From Hyphomicrobiales bacterium (GTDB taxonomy: Bacteria; Pseudomonadota; Alphaproteobacteria; Rhizobiales; Rhizobiaceae): a stretch of DNA of 64,000 bases. Position 1 is the first letter of the stretch. Each line of letters starts with the position of its first letter. The position numbers were made by a program, and so were the translations under genes. The notes under the pieces are model-generated. The model was not told where the DNA came from and did not search any database. It worked only from the letters and a program-made list of their open reading frames with translations. Location: contig JAAEOH010000356.1 of assembly GCA_024244645.1 (NCBI GenBank), positions 1 to 64,000 of the forward strand. The letters are read 5' to 3'. Shown piece after piece: positions 1-8,731 of this stretch.

Positions 1-71
1 TTGTGCCCAATCCGGACTGGGAAGAGACACCGGAAGAACTGCAGGAAAAGTTTGAACAGTTGAACGGCTGA
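1..71 (+). CDS. C-terminal end of an unidentified protein (partial)
   Basis: A reading frame open from the left edge of the window ends at a TGA at 69-71. The last 22 residues (ending EKFEQLNG) are acidic and charged. Nothing in them identifies a family. The gene starts outside the window, so no function is proposed. It converges on the minus-strand genes that follow. Confidence 0.4.
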   Translation, partial: VPNPDWEETPEELQEKFEQLNG

Positions 72-89
72 GACTGCAGACCGGCGAGA

Positions 90-347
90 TCACGCGCTCA
101 GGCTACGCCGCAGGACCACACGCTGGGCGGGCGCAAACCCGGCCACATTGAGAAAACTCAAGAGTTCCACGTGGTTCCAATCGAGTTCGGTTCTGATCCG
201 ATCAATCCGCAGCGTCGCCAGATTGGCGATCAGTTGCGACATCGGTGTCCGGCCGACGCCGTGCTCCCCCGGCCAGCCCTGATCGTCGAAACCTTTCTCC
301 AGAGCCTGCCTGGCTGGGGCCGACACCTGCTTGCCGATCGGCAGCAT
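90..347 (-). pseudogene. GNAT acetyltransferase C-terminal remnant
   Basis: This short frame (85 residues from the first ATG) lies directly behind hcrB. It carries a GVGR motif like the acetyl-CoA pyrophosphate loop of GNAT enzymes, then a helix and the typical ending 'LLSFLNVAGFAPAQRVVL'. Normal GNAT domains are about 140-160 residues, and the N-terminal strands and helices before the acetyl-CoA loop are absent. I read it as a truncated remnant. A GTG overlapping the hcrB stop opens a different frame, so no obvious coupled start exists. The family call rests on eye-matched motifs only. Confidence 0.4.
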
Positions 348-383
348 CGAACTGTGCTCGGCAGTGATAGCCGCCCGGACGGT

Positions 384-1379
384 TCACCCGTCTGCCAGGT
401 CGGCTGCCAACTCCCTGGCCAGACGCCTGGTCAAGGCTGCGACTGCCAGCCGGCGATAGTGAGCGGCTGTGGTTGTTGTGCGCTGTGGTGAGACCTGTTT
501 CTGAACCAGTTTTTCCAGCTGGTCAAAGGCCTCATCAAGGTTTTGTCCAGGCGCGACCGGATCGACTCCGCCAAGCAGGAAAGGGCGGGAATTTGTGCCG
601 GTGAGAGCGACAACGAAAACCATGCTTCCGTTATCATGTTTGTTGCATAGGACGGCGGTACCGGCCAGCGGGAAGTCAATGGCGCCACGCACACGCACCT
701 TGGCGTAACCCGAGCGGACGGAAGCAGCGTCCACCGGCGGCACATGAACGGAGACGATGAACTCCTGCGGAGCCAGCCGCAGGTGATCGGCGCCGTCTTC
801 CTCGTAGAGGTCGGCGAGGGCAATCCGACGGCGACCGTCCGGACCAGCGAGTTCGATCTCGGCCCCGTGCACCATCAATACCGGGGCCAGATCACCGCAG
901 AACGGTGCCCGGCAACGTTTGCCAACCGGGGCGACGTGGCAGATATCGCCTTTGTACTTGAGACAGAAATTGTTGGATTTGCGCCACCAGTGGCTCTGAT
1001 TGTAGTACAGGCACCGGGTGTCGAGACACAGATTGCCACCGACCGTTGCGACGTTTCGATGGCCGGGCCCCGCAATGACGTCGCAGGCCTGGGCAACAGC
1101 GCAGTAGCGGTGACGGATGTCTTCATCCTCGCCTATTTCGCGCAAGGTCTGCGCCGCACCGATATGCAGCCCGTCCACATCCTGCGTGATGCTTCGCAAC
1201 TCAGCGATACCGTTCAGATCGATCAGGTTTTTCGGCTCCGCCAGGCCGCGCCGCATGTTAACGATCAGATCGGTACCACCGGCCAGAAACCGGCTGTCTG
1301 GCTCGGCACGCATCGCCGCAACGGCCTGGTCAACGCTTTCCGGCTGTGTCAGCCGAAAACCTGGCAGTGTCTCGCTCAT
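384..1379 (-). CDS. hcrB: 4-hydroxybenzoyl-CoA reductase, FAD/[4Fe-4S] beta subunit
   Basis: This is the medium, FAD-binding subunit of a xanthine-oxidase-family enzyme, 331 residues. It passes electrons between ferredoxin and the molybdenum subunit during reductive removal of the 4-hydroxyl group of 4-hydroxybenzoyl-CoA. FAD-binding motifs are visible as 'FLAGGTDL' near residue 31 and '[14 protein letters not shown]' near 104. Next comes an inserted loop with cysteines in the pattern CLDTRC...FC...IC...RC (about residues 118-157). That loop is diagnostic of HcrB, where it binds an extra [4Fe-4S] cluster absent from ordinary CO dehydrogenase or xanthine dehydrogenase medium subunits. The gene overlaps hcrA by 4 bp (ATGA) and is last in hcrC-hcrA-hcrB. 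Confidence 0.92.
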   Translation of the reverse strand: MSETLPGFRLTQPESVDQAVAAMRAEPDSRFLAGGTDLIVNMRRGLAEPKNLIDLNGIAELRSITQDVDGLHIGAAQTLREIGEDEDIRHRYCAVAQACDVIAGPGHRNVATVGGNLCLDTRCLYYNQSHWWRKSNNFCLKYKGDICHVAPVGKRCRAPFCGDLAPVLMVHGAEIELAGPDGRRRIALADLYEEDGADHLRLAPQEFIVSVHVPPVDAASVRSGYAKVRVRGAIDFPLAGTAVLCNKHDNGSMVFVVALTGTNSRPFLLGGVDPVAPGQNLDEAFDQLEKLVQKQVSPQRTTTTAAHYRRLAVAALTRRLARELAADLADG

Positions 1380-3706
1380 TCGGATGCCTTTCGGTTCGTC
1401 GCCTGGCGTCGTTTACGCCGTTCGGCGATTCTGGCTTCTGTGATGCGGTCGGGCGTCAGCGGCAGGTCATCAATGTCCAGGCCTGTCGCCTGGGCAACCG
1501 CGTTGGCCAGCGCCGGAGGAAATCCGGACAGCGCACCTTCGCCGGCTTCCTTGGCGCCAAACGGCCCCAGCGGGTCGTTGCTCTCGACGATATGGACTTC
1601 GATTTCGGGCGACTCGACAATGGTCGGCATGCGGTAATCCAGGAGGCCGGCGTGCACAGGCAGGCCGTTGGCATAGCGGGTTTCCTCGCACAGGGCTTGG
1701 CCCATGCCCATCCAAACCGAACCCTCGATCTGGCCTTCGACTGCCAGCGGATTGATAGCGAAACCGCAGTCGAGTGCGGCCCAGACCTTTTCGACCGATA
1801 CCACGCCGGTGTCGGGGTCGACTGCAACCTCGACCACCTGGGCGGCATAGCTGAAGCCCATGGTGGAGCCGACGGCGCCGCCTCTGTGTTTGCCTCCCTG
1901 CGCCTCGGGCGGGCAGGTGAAAGTGCCCTTCACCGTGATTGTGCCGCTGTCGGCGAGGGCGGCGGTGGCGATCTCGGCAAAGGACATCATTGACTGCTCG
2001 CCCCCGCGTACCGAAAAGGTTTCGGCAGTGCACTCGATGTCTTCGGGGCGGGCGTCGAGTTTGGTTGCGGCAGCGTCGATGAGTATTTCGCGCAGCCTTT
2101 TGGCCGCTTCAATGGTGGCATTGCCGACCATAAATGTGACGCGTGAGGAATAGGATCCGTTGTCCTTGGGCGTGATGGCGCTGTCGTTGGCGACCACACG
2201 AATACGGGCAACATCGACACCGAGGATATCGGCGGCGGCCACTGTCACCATGGTCGATGAGCCCTGGCCGATGTCGGCAGCGCCGGTCAACACAGTGATG
2301 CTGCCGTCGAAATCGAGCTTGAGATTGACCACGGCATGGGGTTCGCCGGTCCAGTGCACCGGTTTGGCCGCGCCGCTGACATAATGCGAGCAAGCCATGC
2401 CGAGACCCCGGCCGGGCGGCATCGCGGCCTTGCGTTCATGCCAGCCACTGGCAGCTTCGACCCTTGCAAGGCACTCGGACAGACCATAGCTGTTGATCAT
2501 CAGGTCGTTGAGTGTGCGGCTCGGGGCGTCGAGCAGATTAGCCCTGCGCAGGGCGAACGGGTCGAGGTCGAGTTCGCGGGCGGCCCGGTCAAGCAGACAT
2601 TCAAAAGCATGGCGAACGTCGACTGTTCCGTGGCCGCGCATGGCGCCGCAGGGCGGCAGGTTGGCGTAGACGCGATAGCCGTCATATTTGACGGCCGGGA
2701 TATCGTAGAGGCCGTGCAGAAGCGCGCCAGCATAAAGAATCGTGACCAACCCATAGCCGGCATAGGCGCCACCACGCTGCACCACCTCGCATTCGACCGC
2801 AGTCATGCGGCCATCGCGGGTGAAACCGATCTTCAGGTCGACCTGGGTCTCCGGACGACCGCGGTGGGTAATGATGGTTTCCTCGCGGGTCAGCCGCATC
2901 ATCACCGTGCCGCGGGCTGCGCGGGCGAGCAGGCCGGCGATCAGCTCGAAGTTGAGGGTCTCGGTGCGTGCGCCGAAGCCGCCGCCGACGAAGGGTTTGA
3001 TGACACGGATGCGCGAGGTGTCCATTTCCAGACATCGGGCCAGCATCAGGTGGACGTAAAAGGGTACCTGGGAGACGGATTGCAGGGTCAGACGGTCGCG
3101 TTCGGCGTCGTATTCGGCCAGCACCGCATGCGGCTCCATCTGCGCATGGTTGACCTCAGCACAATCGAACCGAGCCGAGAAGATTCTGTCGGCAGAGGCA
3201 AAGCTGCCAGCAATGTCGCCGAACTCGTTGTGTACTTCGCGTTCCAGATTGTCCGGCTTTTCATCATGCAGCGGCACGGCATCGGGCGCACGGGCATCGG
3301 CCGCGGTGTAGTAGGCGGGCAGTTCGCGTATTTCGAGCTGGATCAACTCGAGCGCCCGCTCGGCCGTTCGGGCATCGACGGCAGCCACGGCGGCGACCGG
3401 CTCGCCCCGGTAGCGGACTTTATCACGGGCCAACGGATATTCGTTCATGGCGATGGGGATGACACCGTAGGTATGCGGGCAGTCGGCGCCGGTTATGATG
3501 GCGCAAACACCCTCCAGTTCGGCAGCTTTGGAAACATCGATGCGGATGATCTCGCCATGGCTGACCGGGCTGCGCAGGATGCGCCCGGCCAGTGAATCGC
3601 AGACGTCCAGGTCGGCGGTGTAGCGAGCCTTGCCGGTGACCTTTTCGGGACCGTCGATCAATGGAATCGGTTTGCCGGCCACTGTATGTTTCAATAGCGA
3701 GGTCAT
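1376..3706 (-). CDS. hcrA: 4-hydroxybenzoyl-CoA reductase, molybdopterin alpha subunit
   Basis: This large molybdenum-cofactor subunit holds the active site for reductive dehydroxylation of 4-hydroxybenzoyl-CoA to benzoyl-CoA. I chose the start at [11 protein letters not shown] because it overlaps the hcrC stop by 4 bp; the ORF track runs 21 codons further upstream. About 776 residues, as expected for the family. Motifs include '[17 protein letters not shown]' at the N-terminus, 'FVGGGFGAR' in the cofactor domain, '[10 protein letters not shown]' and a 'GAKEAGEG' loop near the C-terminus that lies at the Mo site in this family. Together with the cluster loop in HcrB this argues for a true Hcr enzyme rather than a generic aerobic hydroxylase. 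Confidence 0.9.
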   Translation of the reverse strand: MTSLLKHTVAGKPIPLIDGPEKVTGKARYTADLDVCDSLAGRILRSPVSHGEIIRIDVSKAAELEGVCAIITGADCPHTYGVIPIAMNEYPLARDKVRYRGEPVAAVAAVDARTAERALELIQLEIRELPAYYTAADARAPDAVPLHDEKPDNLEREVHNEFGDIAGSFASADRIFSARFDCAEVNHAQMEPHAVLAEYDAERDRLTLQSVSQVPFYVHLMLARCLEMDTSRIRVIKPFVGGGFGARTETLNFELIAGLLARAARGTVMMRLTREETIITHRGRPETQVDLKIGFTRDGRMTAVECEVVQRGGAYAGYGLVTILYAGALLHGLYDIPAVKYDGYRVYANLPPCGAMRGHGTVDVRHAFECLLDRAARELDLDPFALRRANLLDAPSRTLNDLMINSYGLSECLARVEAASGWHERKAAMPPGRGLGMACSHYVSGAAKPVHWTGEPHAVVNLKLDFDGSITVLTGAADIGQGSSTMVTVAAADILGVDVARIRVVANDSAITPKDNGSYSSRVTFMVGNATIEAAKRLREILIDAAATKLDARPEDIECTAETFSVRGGEQSMMSFAEIATAALADSGTITVKGTFTCPPEAQGGKHRGGAVGSTMGFSYAAQVVEVAVDPDTGVVSVEKVWAALDCGFAINPLAVEGQIEGSVWMGMGQALCEETRYANGLPVHAGLLDYRMPTIVESPEIEVHIVESNDPLGPFGAKEAGEGALSGFPPALANAVAQATGLDIDDLPLTPDRITEARIAERRKRRQATNRKASE

Positions 3707-4182
3707 TGCAGGGCCTCGGCGGCAGCGCGCACAGATTTGATGATTTTGACATAGCCCGTGCAGCGGCACAGGTTACCACCAAGGGCAGCGCGGATTTCGT
3801 CGTCATCCGGATTAGCCGAGCGTCGCAGCAGGCCTTCGGCAGCCATGATCATGCCTGGCGTGCAGAATCCGCATTGGGTTCCGAGGTGCTCATGAAAGGC
3901 GCGCTGAACCGCCGAGAGCCGGCCGTTCTGTGCCTGACCCTCGATGGTATGGATGTCGCAGCCATGGCAGGACGCGGCGAGAGTGATGCAGGATATTCTC
4001 GATTGGCCATCGACCAGCACGGTACAGGCACCGCATTCGCCGCCGTCGCAGCCCTGTTTTGTTCCCGTCAGACGCTTGTCCTCGCGCAGGTAGTCGACTA
4101 GCAGCAGATTGTCCGAAATGGCGTCTTCGTGACGAGTGCCATTGATAGTCAGACTGATGATCCGTTTTGTGGTTTCGGGCAT
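3703..4182 (-). CDS. hcrC: 4-hydroxybenzoyl-CoA reductase, 2x[2Fe-2S] gamma subunit
   Basis: This small iron-sulfur subunit, 159 residues, carries two [2Fe-2S] domains. The N-terminal plant-ferredoxin-like domain has '[15 protein letters not shown]' followed by a fourth Cys. The C-terminal helical domain has 'CGFCTPGM' and 'CRCTGY'. It relays electrons from ferredoxin to the molybdenum site. It is the first gene of the operon and overlaps hcrA. A good promoter and a putative operator lie just upstream (4208-4249). Confidence 0.9.
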   Translation of the reverse strand: MPETTKRIISLTINGTRHEDAISDNLLLVDYLREDKRLTGTKQGCDGGECGACTVLVDGQSRISCITLAASCHGCDIHTIEGQAQNGRLSAVQRAFHEHLGTQCGFCTPGMIMAAEGLLRRSANPDDDEIRAALGGNLCRCTGYVKIIKSVRAAAEALQ

Positions 4183-4207
4183 TTAAACGCCAATCGCGTT
4201 GAAAATA

Positions 4208-4249
4208 GTTATTTTCGTACTATTATACCTGTTTAGTTGACCGAGTGAA
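4208..4249 (-). promoter_or_regulatory. hcrC promoter with candidate Rrf2-type operator
   Basis: On the minus strand a TTCACT -35-like box is followed after 16 bp by a perfect TATAAT -10 box (4222-4227 on the plus strand). Overlapping and just downstream is GGTATAATAGTACGAAAATA. This matches GTATNANNGTACGANAATA between the ridA and CoA-ligase genes at 5794-5815. A second dyad, GAAAATA-gt-TATTTTC, lies at 4201-4216. The neighbouring Rrf2 gene is the obvious candidate regulator, but that is inference. Confidence 0.6.
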
Positions 4250-4362
4250 CCCATTTCTTGCAAGGCAGGTCAGAGGTGTTCTACACAGGTAACAGTGGTG
4301 CGCTGGATTCGCGGCGGCATGGCCGACCGCTGAAGTGACGCCAGGAAGGAGAGTTCGTCGCC

Positions 4363-4857
4363 ATGGAGACAGCTTCACAGTCCGCAACAGAAGGTCTTGG
4401 TTGTCGCATCAACATCAGGGCGGCCGCCAAAGCCGATCTCGATGGGGTGGCGGCGATCGATCAACGTGTGACGGGTAACAGCAAGCCGGACTATTGGCGC
4501 GACCTCTATGAGCGGTATGATACGCGGCGCACAGATGAGCGGTTCTTTCTCATTGCCGAACCGGCAGACGACGCCTCGGACAAACCAGTGGTGGGCTATA
4601 TCCTGGGAGAGGTGAGGGCCTGGGAGTTCGGGTCGGAACCGTGCGGCTGGGTGTTTGCATTTTCGGTTGACCCGGACAATCGCCTGCAAGGGGTCGGAGA
4701 GCTTCTCTTTGAGGCAATTTCCGCGCGGTTCCGGGTTGTGGGGATCAAGACAATGCGGACAATGGTCGGGCGTGAAAACCGGCTTCACATGGCGTTCTTC
4801 CGCAGCGAAGGCATGACGGCGGGCCCCTATATCCAATTGGAAATGGAGCTTGATTGA
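4363..4857 (+). CDS. GNAT family N-acetyltransferase
   Basis: A 164-residue single-domain GNAT protein. After an N-terminal tail, 'INIRAAAKADLDGVAAIDQ' is the usual beta1-alpha1 start. 'FAFSVDPDNRLQGVGELLF' (about residues 103-121) is beta4 and the acetyl-CoA pyrophosphate loop (Q-G-V-G). 'FFRSEGM' is the beta5-alpha4 signature. A strong RBS (GGAAGGAGAG) precedes the ATG. It is divergent from hcrC and precedes the Rrf2 gene on the same strand by about 30 bp. The substrate is unknown. GNAT proteins beside aromatic-CoA genes can modify the CoA ligase, but nothing here proves that. Confidence 0.8.
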   Translation: METASQSATEGLGCRINIRAAAKADLDGVAAIDQRVTGNSKPDYWRDLYERYDTRRTDERFFLIAEPADDASDKPVVGYILGEVRAWEFGSEPCGWVFAFSVDPDNRLQGVGELLFEAISARFRVVGIKTMRTMVGRENRLHMAFFRSEGMTAGPYIQLEMELD

Positions 4858-4887
4858 GATGTCCGTGCAAGCTGGCAGGTGGGTTCC

Positions 4888-5310
4888 ATGAAACTGCAGG
4901 TGTCAAGCCGTCTGGCGATTTTCGCACTGACCGAACTCGCCGCCGATCCCGGTCAGCAGGTATCGGTCTCCGAGATTGGTGAGAAATACGGCGTGTCGGC
5001 GCATCATCTTGCAAAGGTCATGCACACACTTGGACGGGCCGGTCTGGTGCGCTCGATCCGCGGTGTCGGCGGTGGTTACAGCTTTTGCGGCAACGCCAAG
5101 CGCACCACTCTGCTCGACGTCATCGAGCTGTTCGAGGACGTGTCGCCGGGCAATGATGAACTGGATGCTCGAACCGACGGAACATCGGCCGGTCTGGAGC
5201 TGCGCCAAGTTCTCGACGAAGTTGACGATATTGCCCGCGCGACCCTTGGTGCGGTCACCCTTTCAACCATGTTGAAACAAATCGATCGGCGCAAAACCAT
5301 CCAAATCTGA
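4888..5310 (+). CDS. Rrf2 family transcriptional regulator
   Basis: About 140 residues with a winged-helix fold. 'KLQVSSRLAIFALTELA' is the typical Rrf2 N-terminus, 'VSEIGEKYGVSAHHLAKVMHTLGRAGLVRSIRGVGGGY' is the HTH and wing, and 'RTTLLDVIELFED' is the following helix. The usual cluster of three cysteines in the C-terminal third that binds an Fe-S centre (IscR, NsrR) is missing; only one Cys, next to the wing, is present. It may therefore sense a ligand directly rather than through a cluster. I chose ATG 4888, which has an AGGTGGG RBS, over the in-frame GTG at 4879. The likely target is the motif at 4208-4229 and 5794-5815. Confidence 0.85.
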   Translation: MKLQVSSRLAIFALTELAADPGQQVSVSEIGEKYGVSAHHLAKVMHTLGRAGLVRSIRGVGGGYSFCGNAKRTTLLDVIELFEDVSPGNDELDARTDGTSAGLELRQVLDEVDDIARATLGAVTLSTMLKQIDRRKTIQI

Positions 5311-5337
5311 AGCCGCCCGGGCGTGAGCTTGGACTAT

Positions 5338-5739
5338 TCAACCTTCATCCGCGATCACCGCGGTTGCTTCTAGTTCGATCTTCGCGGGATGGTCGAGCAG
5401 ATCGGACACAAATACCATGCTCATGGCCGGAAAATGCTTGCCCATCAACCGCTGCCAGATCTTGCCGAGCTCGGGGCGTGCTTTCAGATAGGCGGGCTTG
5501 TCGCAGCAGTAGGCGGTCATGCGGCAGATGTCTGCCGGTCGTCCCCCTGCCTCGGAAAGGACCGCCAGGACATTCTTCAGTGCCTGCTCGAATTGCGGCA
5601 CGATCTCTTCGCTCTCGAAGACCTGCTGGTCGTTCCAGCCGACCTGCCCGGCGATGAATGCCAGCCGGCCGGCCGGCACCGAAATTCCGTTTGCATAACC
5701 GATCGGTGGCGCCCACCCGGATGGTAGTAGGACACTCAT
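5338..5739 (-). CDS. RidA/YjgF family protein
   Basis: About 133 residues of the RidA (reactive intermediate imine deaminase) fold. 'AGRLAFIAGQVGWN' near the N-terminus, 'QFEQALKNVLAVLSEAGG' and 'DICRMTAYCCD' in the middle, and 'KIELEATAVI' at the end are standard for the family. The start at ATG 5739 has an AGAGGTG RBS; the ORF-track start 78 codons upstream is artificial. The canonical C-terminal Arg of true RidA (in R-V-E-I-E) is not seen: the tail reads 'AKIELEATAVIADEG'. It may be a different RidA subgroup. It is divergent from the CoA ligase and shares its control region. Confidence 0.85.
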   Translation of the reverse strand: MSVLLPSGWAPPIGYANGISVPAGRLAFIAGQVGWNDQQVFESEEIVPQFEQALKNVLAVLSEAGGRPADICRMTAYCCDKPAYLKARPELGKIWQRLMGKHFPAMSMVFVSDLLDHPAKIELEATAVIADEG

Positions 5740-5793
5740 AGTCACCTCTTTTGTTGGGCTTCCGGTCGAATCCATTTGAATCCAGCTAATAAT

Positions 5794-5815
5794 AGTATTA
5801 AGGTACGATAATACA
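5794..5815. promoter_or_regulatory. Candidate operator between ridA-like and CoA ligase genes
   Basis: AGTATTAAGGTACGATAATACA contains the dyad GTATTA-8 bp-TAATAC centred on GTAC. It shares 16 of 22 positions with the hcrC promoter site (4208-4229, opposite strand). On the minus strand TTGTAT-16 bp-TATTAT across it could be the ridA promoter. Regulation by the Rrf2 protein encoded at 4888-5310 is inferred from proximity and motif sharing. Confidence 0.5.
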
Positions 5816-5887
5816 ATTTTAAAATCAATCCTCGCCCGAGCGCCTGCCGGACCGCACCCCGGGCAGGACGGATGAGGTGAATACGTC

Positions 5888-7444
5888 ATGACATGCCCGC
5901 GACAGTACAATGCCGCTGCAGACCTGATCGACCACAATATCGAGGAGGGCCATGGCGACAAAGTCGCGTTCATTGATCCTGATCGCAGCCTGACTTATGA
6001 AGAATTGCGGACGGCGTCGTGTAAAATGGCCAATGTGCTGTGCGATCTGCGGATCAAACGCGAGACCCGCATTGCAGTGTTGATGCTTGACACAGTCGAT
6101 TTCCCCGTCGTTTTCTGGGGCGCGGTGCGAGCCGGGGTGGTGCCCGTTTGCCTCAACACGCTTTTGACCGCACCGCAATATGCGTACATGCTGTCGGATA
6201 GCCGGGCCGAGGCGCTGTTTGTATCAGCTGAATTGCTGCAGATTGTGGAGCCCATACTGCCCGATCTGAAATTCCTGCAGCATGTCATCGTGGTCGGCGG
6301 CGGTGCTGATGACGACCGGTCCTTTGACGGCCTGTTTGCCGCCGCTGCTGAGCCATTCGAAACCGCCGATACCTGCGCCGATGAGACCGCTTTCTGGCTC
6401 TATTCCTCAGGCTCTACGGGCGATCCGAAGGGTGTCAGGCACGTCCATTCCAGCCCCCGTTACGTGGCGCAACACTACGGTCGCGGGATCCTGGGGATAA
6501 GGCATGACGATGTGTGTTTTTCCGCCGCCAAACTGTTCTTTGCCTACGGCTTCGGAGCAGGCATGGCGGTGCCGATGTCGGTCGGTGCGACAACCGTTCT
6601 GCTGCCCGACCGGCCGATACCGCAATTGGTTCTCGAGGTCTTGCATCGCCATCAGCCCACGATATTTTTCGGCGTACCGACGCTTTATGCGGCGATGCTG
6701 GCGGATTCGGACTGTACGCCGGCTAATGTCTCGTCACAGTTGCGCCTGTGCATATCGGCCGGAGAAGCGCTGCCAGCGGATGTCGGCATGACATGGAAGG
6801 AGCGCATGGGCGTTGATATTCTCGACGGCATCGGTTCGACGGAAATGTTGCACGTCTTCCTGTCGAACCGGCCGGACGATGTTTTCTATGGCACATCCGG
6901 CAAGCCGTTTGACGGATATGAACTGCGGCTTGTCGATGAGAATGGCCAGGAGGTCGGCACGGACGAGATCGGTGAACTCCTGGTGTGTGGCGGTTCGGCG
7001 GCGGACGGCTATTGGAACCAACGGGAAAAATCTCGGGCGACCTTTGAAGGGGTGTGGACCCGCACCGGTGACAAATATGTCCGCGACGGCAAGGGCTATT
7101 ATCATTATTGCGGTCGCACCGACGACATGTTCAAGGTGGGCGGACGATGGGTGTCGCCCTTCGAGGTAGAGCAGGCCCTGGTGTCGCATCCCAGTGTTAT
7201 CGAGGCCGCCGTCGTCGCCAAGCAGGACGACGAGGGATTGGTGAAACCAAAGGCCTTTGTCGTCGTCAACAACGGCGCCGACCGCGACGCGCTGTTTGAA
7301 ACGTTGAAAACGCATGTCAAGTCATCTGTCGGCGCCTGGAAATATCCGAGGTGGATCGAAATCGTCGGCGCACTGCCGAAAACCGCGACCGGCAAGATCC
7401 AGCGCTACAAGCTGCGCGATGGGTTGGGCAAGAGTGGTTTGTGA
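5888..7444 (+). CDS. Benzoate-CoA ligase family protein, likely 4-hydroxybenzoate-CoA ligase
   Basis: A 518-residue ANL-superfamily enzyme of the BadA/BclA/HbaA type that makes aryl-CoA from an aromatic acid, ATP and CoA. The adenylate loop 'LYSSGSTGDPKGVRH' lies near residue 172, followed by 'SAAKLFFAYGFG', 'GIGSTEMLHVFLSNRPDD', the hinge region 'TGDKYVRDGKGYYHYCGRTDDMFKVGGRWVSP' and the catalytic lysine in 'PKTATGKIQRYKLR' near the end. These match benzoate- and hydroxybenzoate-CoA ligases closely. The hcrCAB genes nearby suggest 4-hydroxybenzoate as substrate, giving 4-hydroxybenzoyl-CoA for Hcr. The RBS is GAGGTGAAT. No benzoyl-CoA reductase or box genes are in the window. Confidence 0.85.
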   Translation: MTCPRQYNAAADLIDHNIEEGHGDKVAFIDPDRSLTYEELRTASCKMANVLCDLRIKRETRIAVLMLDTVDFPVVFWGAVRAGVVPVCLNTLLTAPQYAYMLSDSRAEALFVSAELLQIVEPILPDLKFLQHVIVVGGGADDDRSFDGLFAAAAEPFETADTCADETAFWLYSSGSTGDPKGVRHVHSSPRYVAQHYGRGILGIRHDDVCFSAAKLFFAYGFGAGMAVPMSVGATTVLLPDRPIPQLVLEVLHRHQPTIFFGVPTLYAAMLADSDCTPANVSSQLRLCISAGEALPADVGMTWKERMGVDILDGIGSTEMLHVFLSNRPDDVFYGTSGKPFDGYELRLVDENGQEVGTDEIGELLVCGGSAADGYWNQREKSRATFEGVWTRTGDKYVRDGKGYYHYCGRTDDMFKVGGRWVSPFEVEQALVSHPSVIEAAVVAKQDDEGLVKPKAFVVVNNGADRDALFETLKTHVKSSVGAWKYPRWIEIVGALPKTATGKIQRYKLRDGLGKSGL

Positions 7445-7499
7445 TTAGGCGGGGTCGTTTTGTAGCGGAAAACCGGTTCAGTCGGCGAGGTGCGTCGCG

Positions 7500-7760
7500 C
7501 ACCGGCCGGCGCGATCGGTCGCACAGTGCTTCAAGACCCCGTTCCTTGTAACCGTTGAAGATCTTGTAGCCGGTCTTGCGGGAAATCCCGAATTCCCGGC
7601 ACAGATCGCTCATGCCTTCACCTCCAAGACCGTGGGCGACAAATCGAAGACGTTCCTCCATTACCGAACTCTCTTTCCACGGCATCAACACCTCCCGCAA
7701 AGCGAAACGTGTTACCTATGTGTCCGGTACAAAACGTCACCTATGTCTCAGGTCACTCAT
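7500..7760 (-). mobile_element. IS481-family transposase remnant (N-terminal fragment)
   Basis: Reading from 7700 on the minus strand, 'MPWKESSVMEERLRFVAHGL...LCREFGISRKTGYKIFNGYKERGLEALCDRSRRPVR' is the N-terminal HTH region of an IS481-type transposase. Similarity stops near 7500, where the frame runs into sequence belonging to the CoA-ligase end. The DDE domain is absent. Upstream, the repeated phrase ACCTATGTNTC near 7710-7760 looks like the element's end region. The stretch from 7760 to 7980 holds no recognisable gene. Confidence 0.75.
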
Positions 7761-7979
7761 CACGAAATTTCAGTCGCTTGTGTTGCTTTTGGTGACGCTA
7801 CGCCCAGGCGTTGCCGTTGTTGCCGGCACCTGCACCCGCTCGAGGCAACCGATTCGTGGCCGGTGCGGGAGTTCGTGCGGGGAATTTGCCGGTAAGCGTA
7901 TTGCAGATTATCGATCAGGTGCATGCTTCACTCCGGTATTGCTTCGCGATCAGGTTCTCGTGTTTCACGAACATTTGGG

Positions 7980-8423
7980 CTATTCACCAGCCATTTCGCG
8001 GCCAAAGGCGATGGCCAGCCTGTTCCATGCATTCATGGCAAGGACGATAAATGTCAGGTCGACGATTTCCGCTTCGGAGAAATGGCGCTCCAGGTCGCGG
8101 TACAGATTGTCCGGCGCTCCCGAGACGCTGACCGTTGTCAGGCTTGTGGCCCAGGCAAAAGCGGCTTTTTCGGCGTCGGAAAAGTGCCGTGAAGAGGACC
8201 AGTTTTCGAGGGTGTCGAGCCGATCGGAAGACACTCCCAGCGCAAGGGCCTGGCGCCGGTGCGTGTGCCTGCAGTAGCTGCAACCGTTGATGTCGGATAC
8301 CACAACCTCCAGCAACCGCCGCAGCGTTTGCGGAACGCAGCCGCCATCCGAGTAGCTGTTCAGGCCGGAGAGGGCCTCAACAGCCTGCGGAGCAACTGTC
8401 CGGTACTCCAGCCGTAGGGTCAT
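7980..8423 (-). CDS. AhpD-like / carboxymuconolactone decarboxylase family protein
   Basis: About 147 residues of the CMD/AhpD all-helical fold. The peroxidase-type active-site motif is present as 'GCSYCRHTH' (C-x2-C-x3-H), followed by '[19 protein letters not shown]', the conserved C-terminal helix. I chose the ATG at 8423 because it overlaps the stop of the broken ferredoxin by 4 bp; the ORF track starts 21 codons upstream. AhpD proteins reduce peroxiredoxin partners or act as alkylhydroperoxidases, but no partner is nearby. With the ferredoxin broken, expression of this gene may be lost or taken over by an IS. Confidence 0.75.
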   Translation of the reverse strand: MTLRLEYRTVAPQAVEALSGLNSYSDGGCVPQTLRRLLEVVVSDINGCSYCRHTHRRQALALGVSSDRLDTLENWSSSRHFSDAEKAAFAWATSLTTVSVSGAPDNLYRDLERHFSEAEIVDLTFIVLAMNAWNRLAIAFGREMAGE

Positions 8424-8731
8424 GTCAGCCGCGCCTCCACCGAGTTCCCCGATAGAAGCGCCAGGTTGTTTTCCGCATCCTTCCACTCCTCGGCATCAGG
8501 AGGCGGGTCCTTTTGCTCTACGATGACAGGCCAGACTTCGGCCAGCTCCGCGTTGAGTGTCAGCCAGGCATCGATGTTCGGCTCGCTATCCGGCCTGATC
8601 GCGTCGACCGGCCACTCGGGTTCGCAGACGCCGCAGTCGATGCACTCGTCAGGGTGGATGACGAGCGTGTTTTCGCCCTTATAGAAACAATCGACCGGGC
8701 AGACGGCCACGCAGTCCTGCCAGGACAATGC
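8420..8731 (-). pseudogene. 7Fe-type ferredoxin, 5'-truncated by an IS3 remnant
   Basis: The frame '[14 protein letters not shown]...[22 protein letters not shown]' is a dicluster ferredoxin like the intact one at 20603-20926. Two things are wrong. The N-terminal segment that should carry 'CIxCKYT' is replaced at about 8731 by IS3 orfA sequence, so the first two ligands of one cluster are missing. In addition the last Cys of CxxCxxCxxxCP is TGG (Trp), giving 'CEPEWP'. An ATG in the junction could still start a short protein, but it could not bind the normal clusters. The 3' end overlaps the AhpD gene. Confidence 0.75.

Noticed and set aside
2336-3595. 419-residue plus-strand ORF opposite hcrA
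   Set aside because: It is a codon-bias shadow of the high-GC hcrA gene; the translation has no domain features.
7576-8277. 233-residue plus-strand ORF between the CoA ligase and the AhpD gene
   Set aside because: It reads antisense through an IS481 remnant and the AhpD gene and has no family resemblance.
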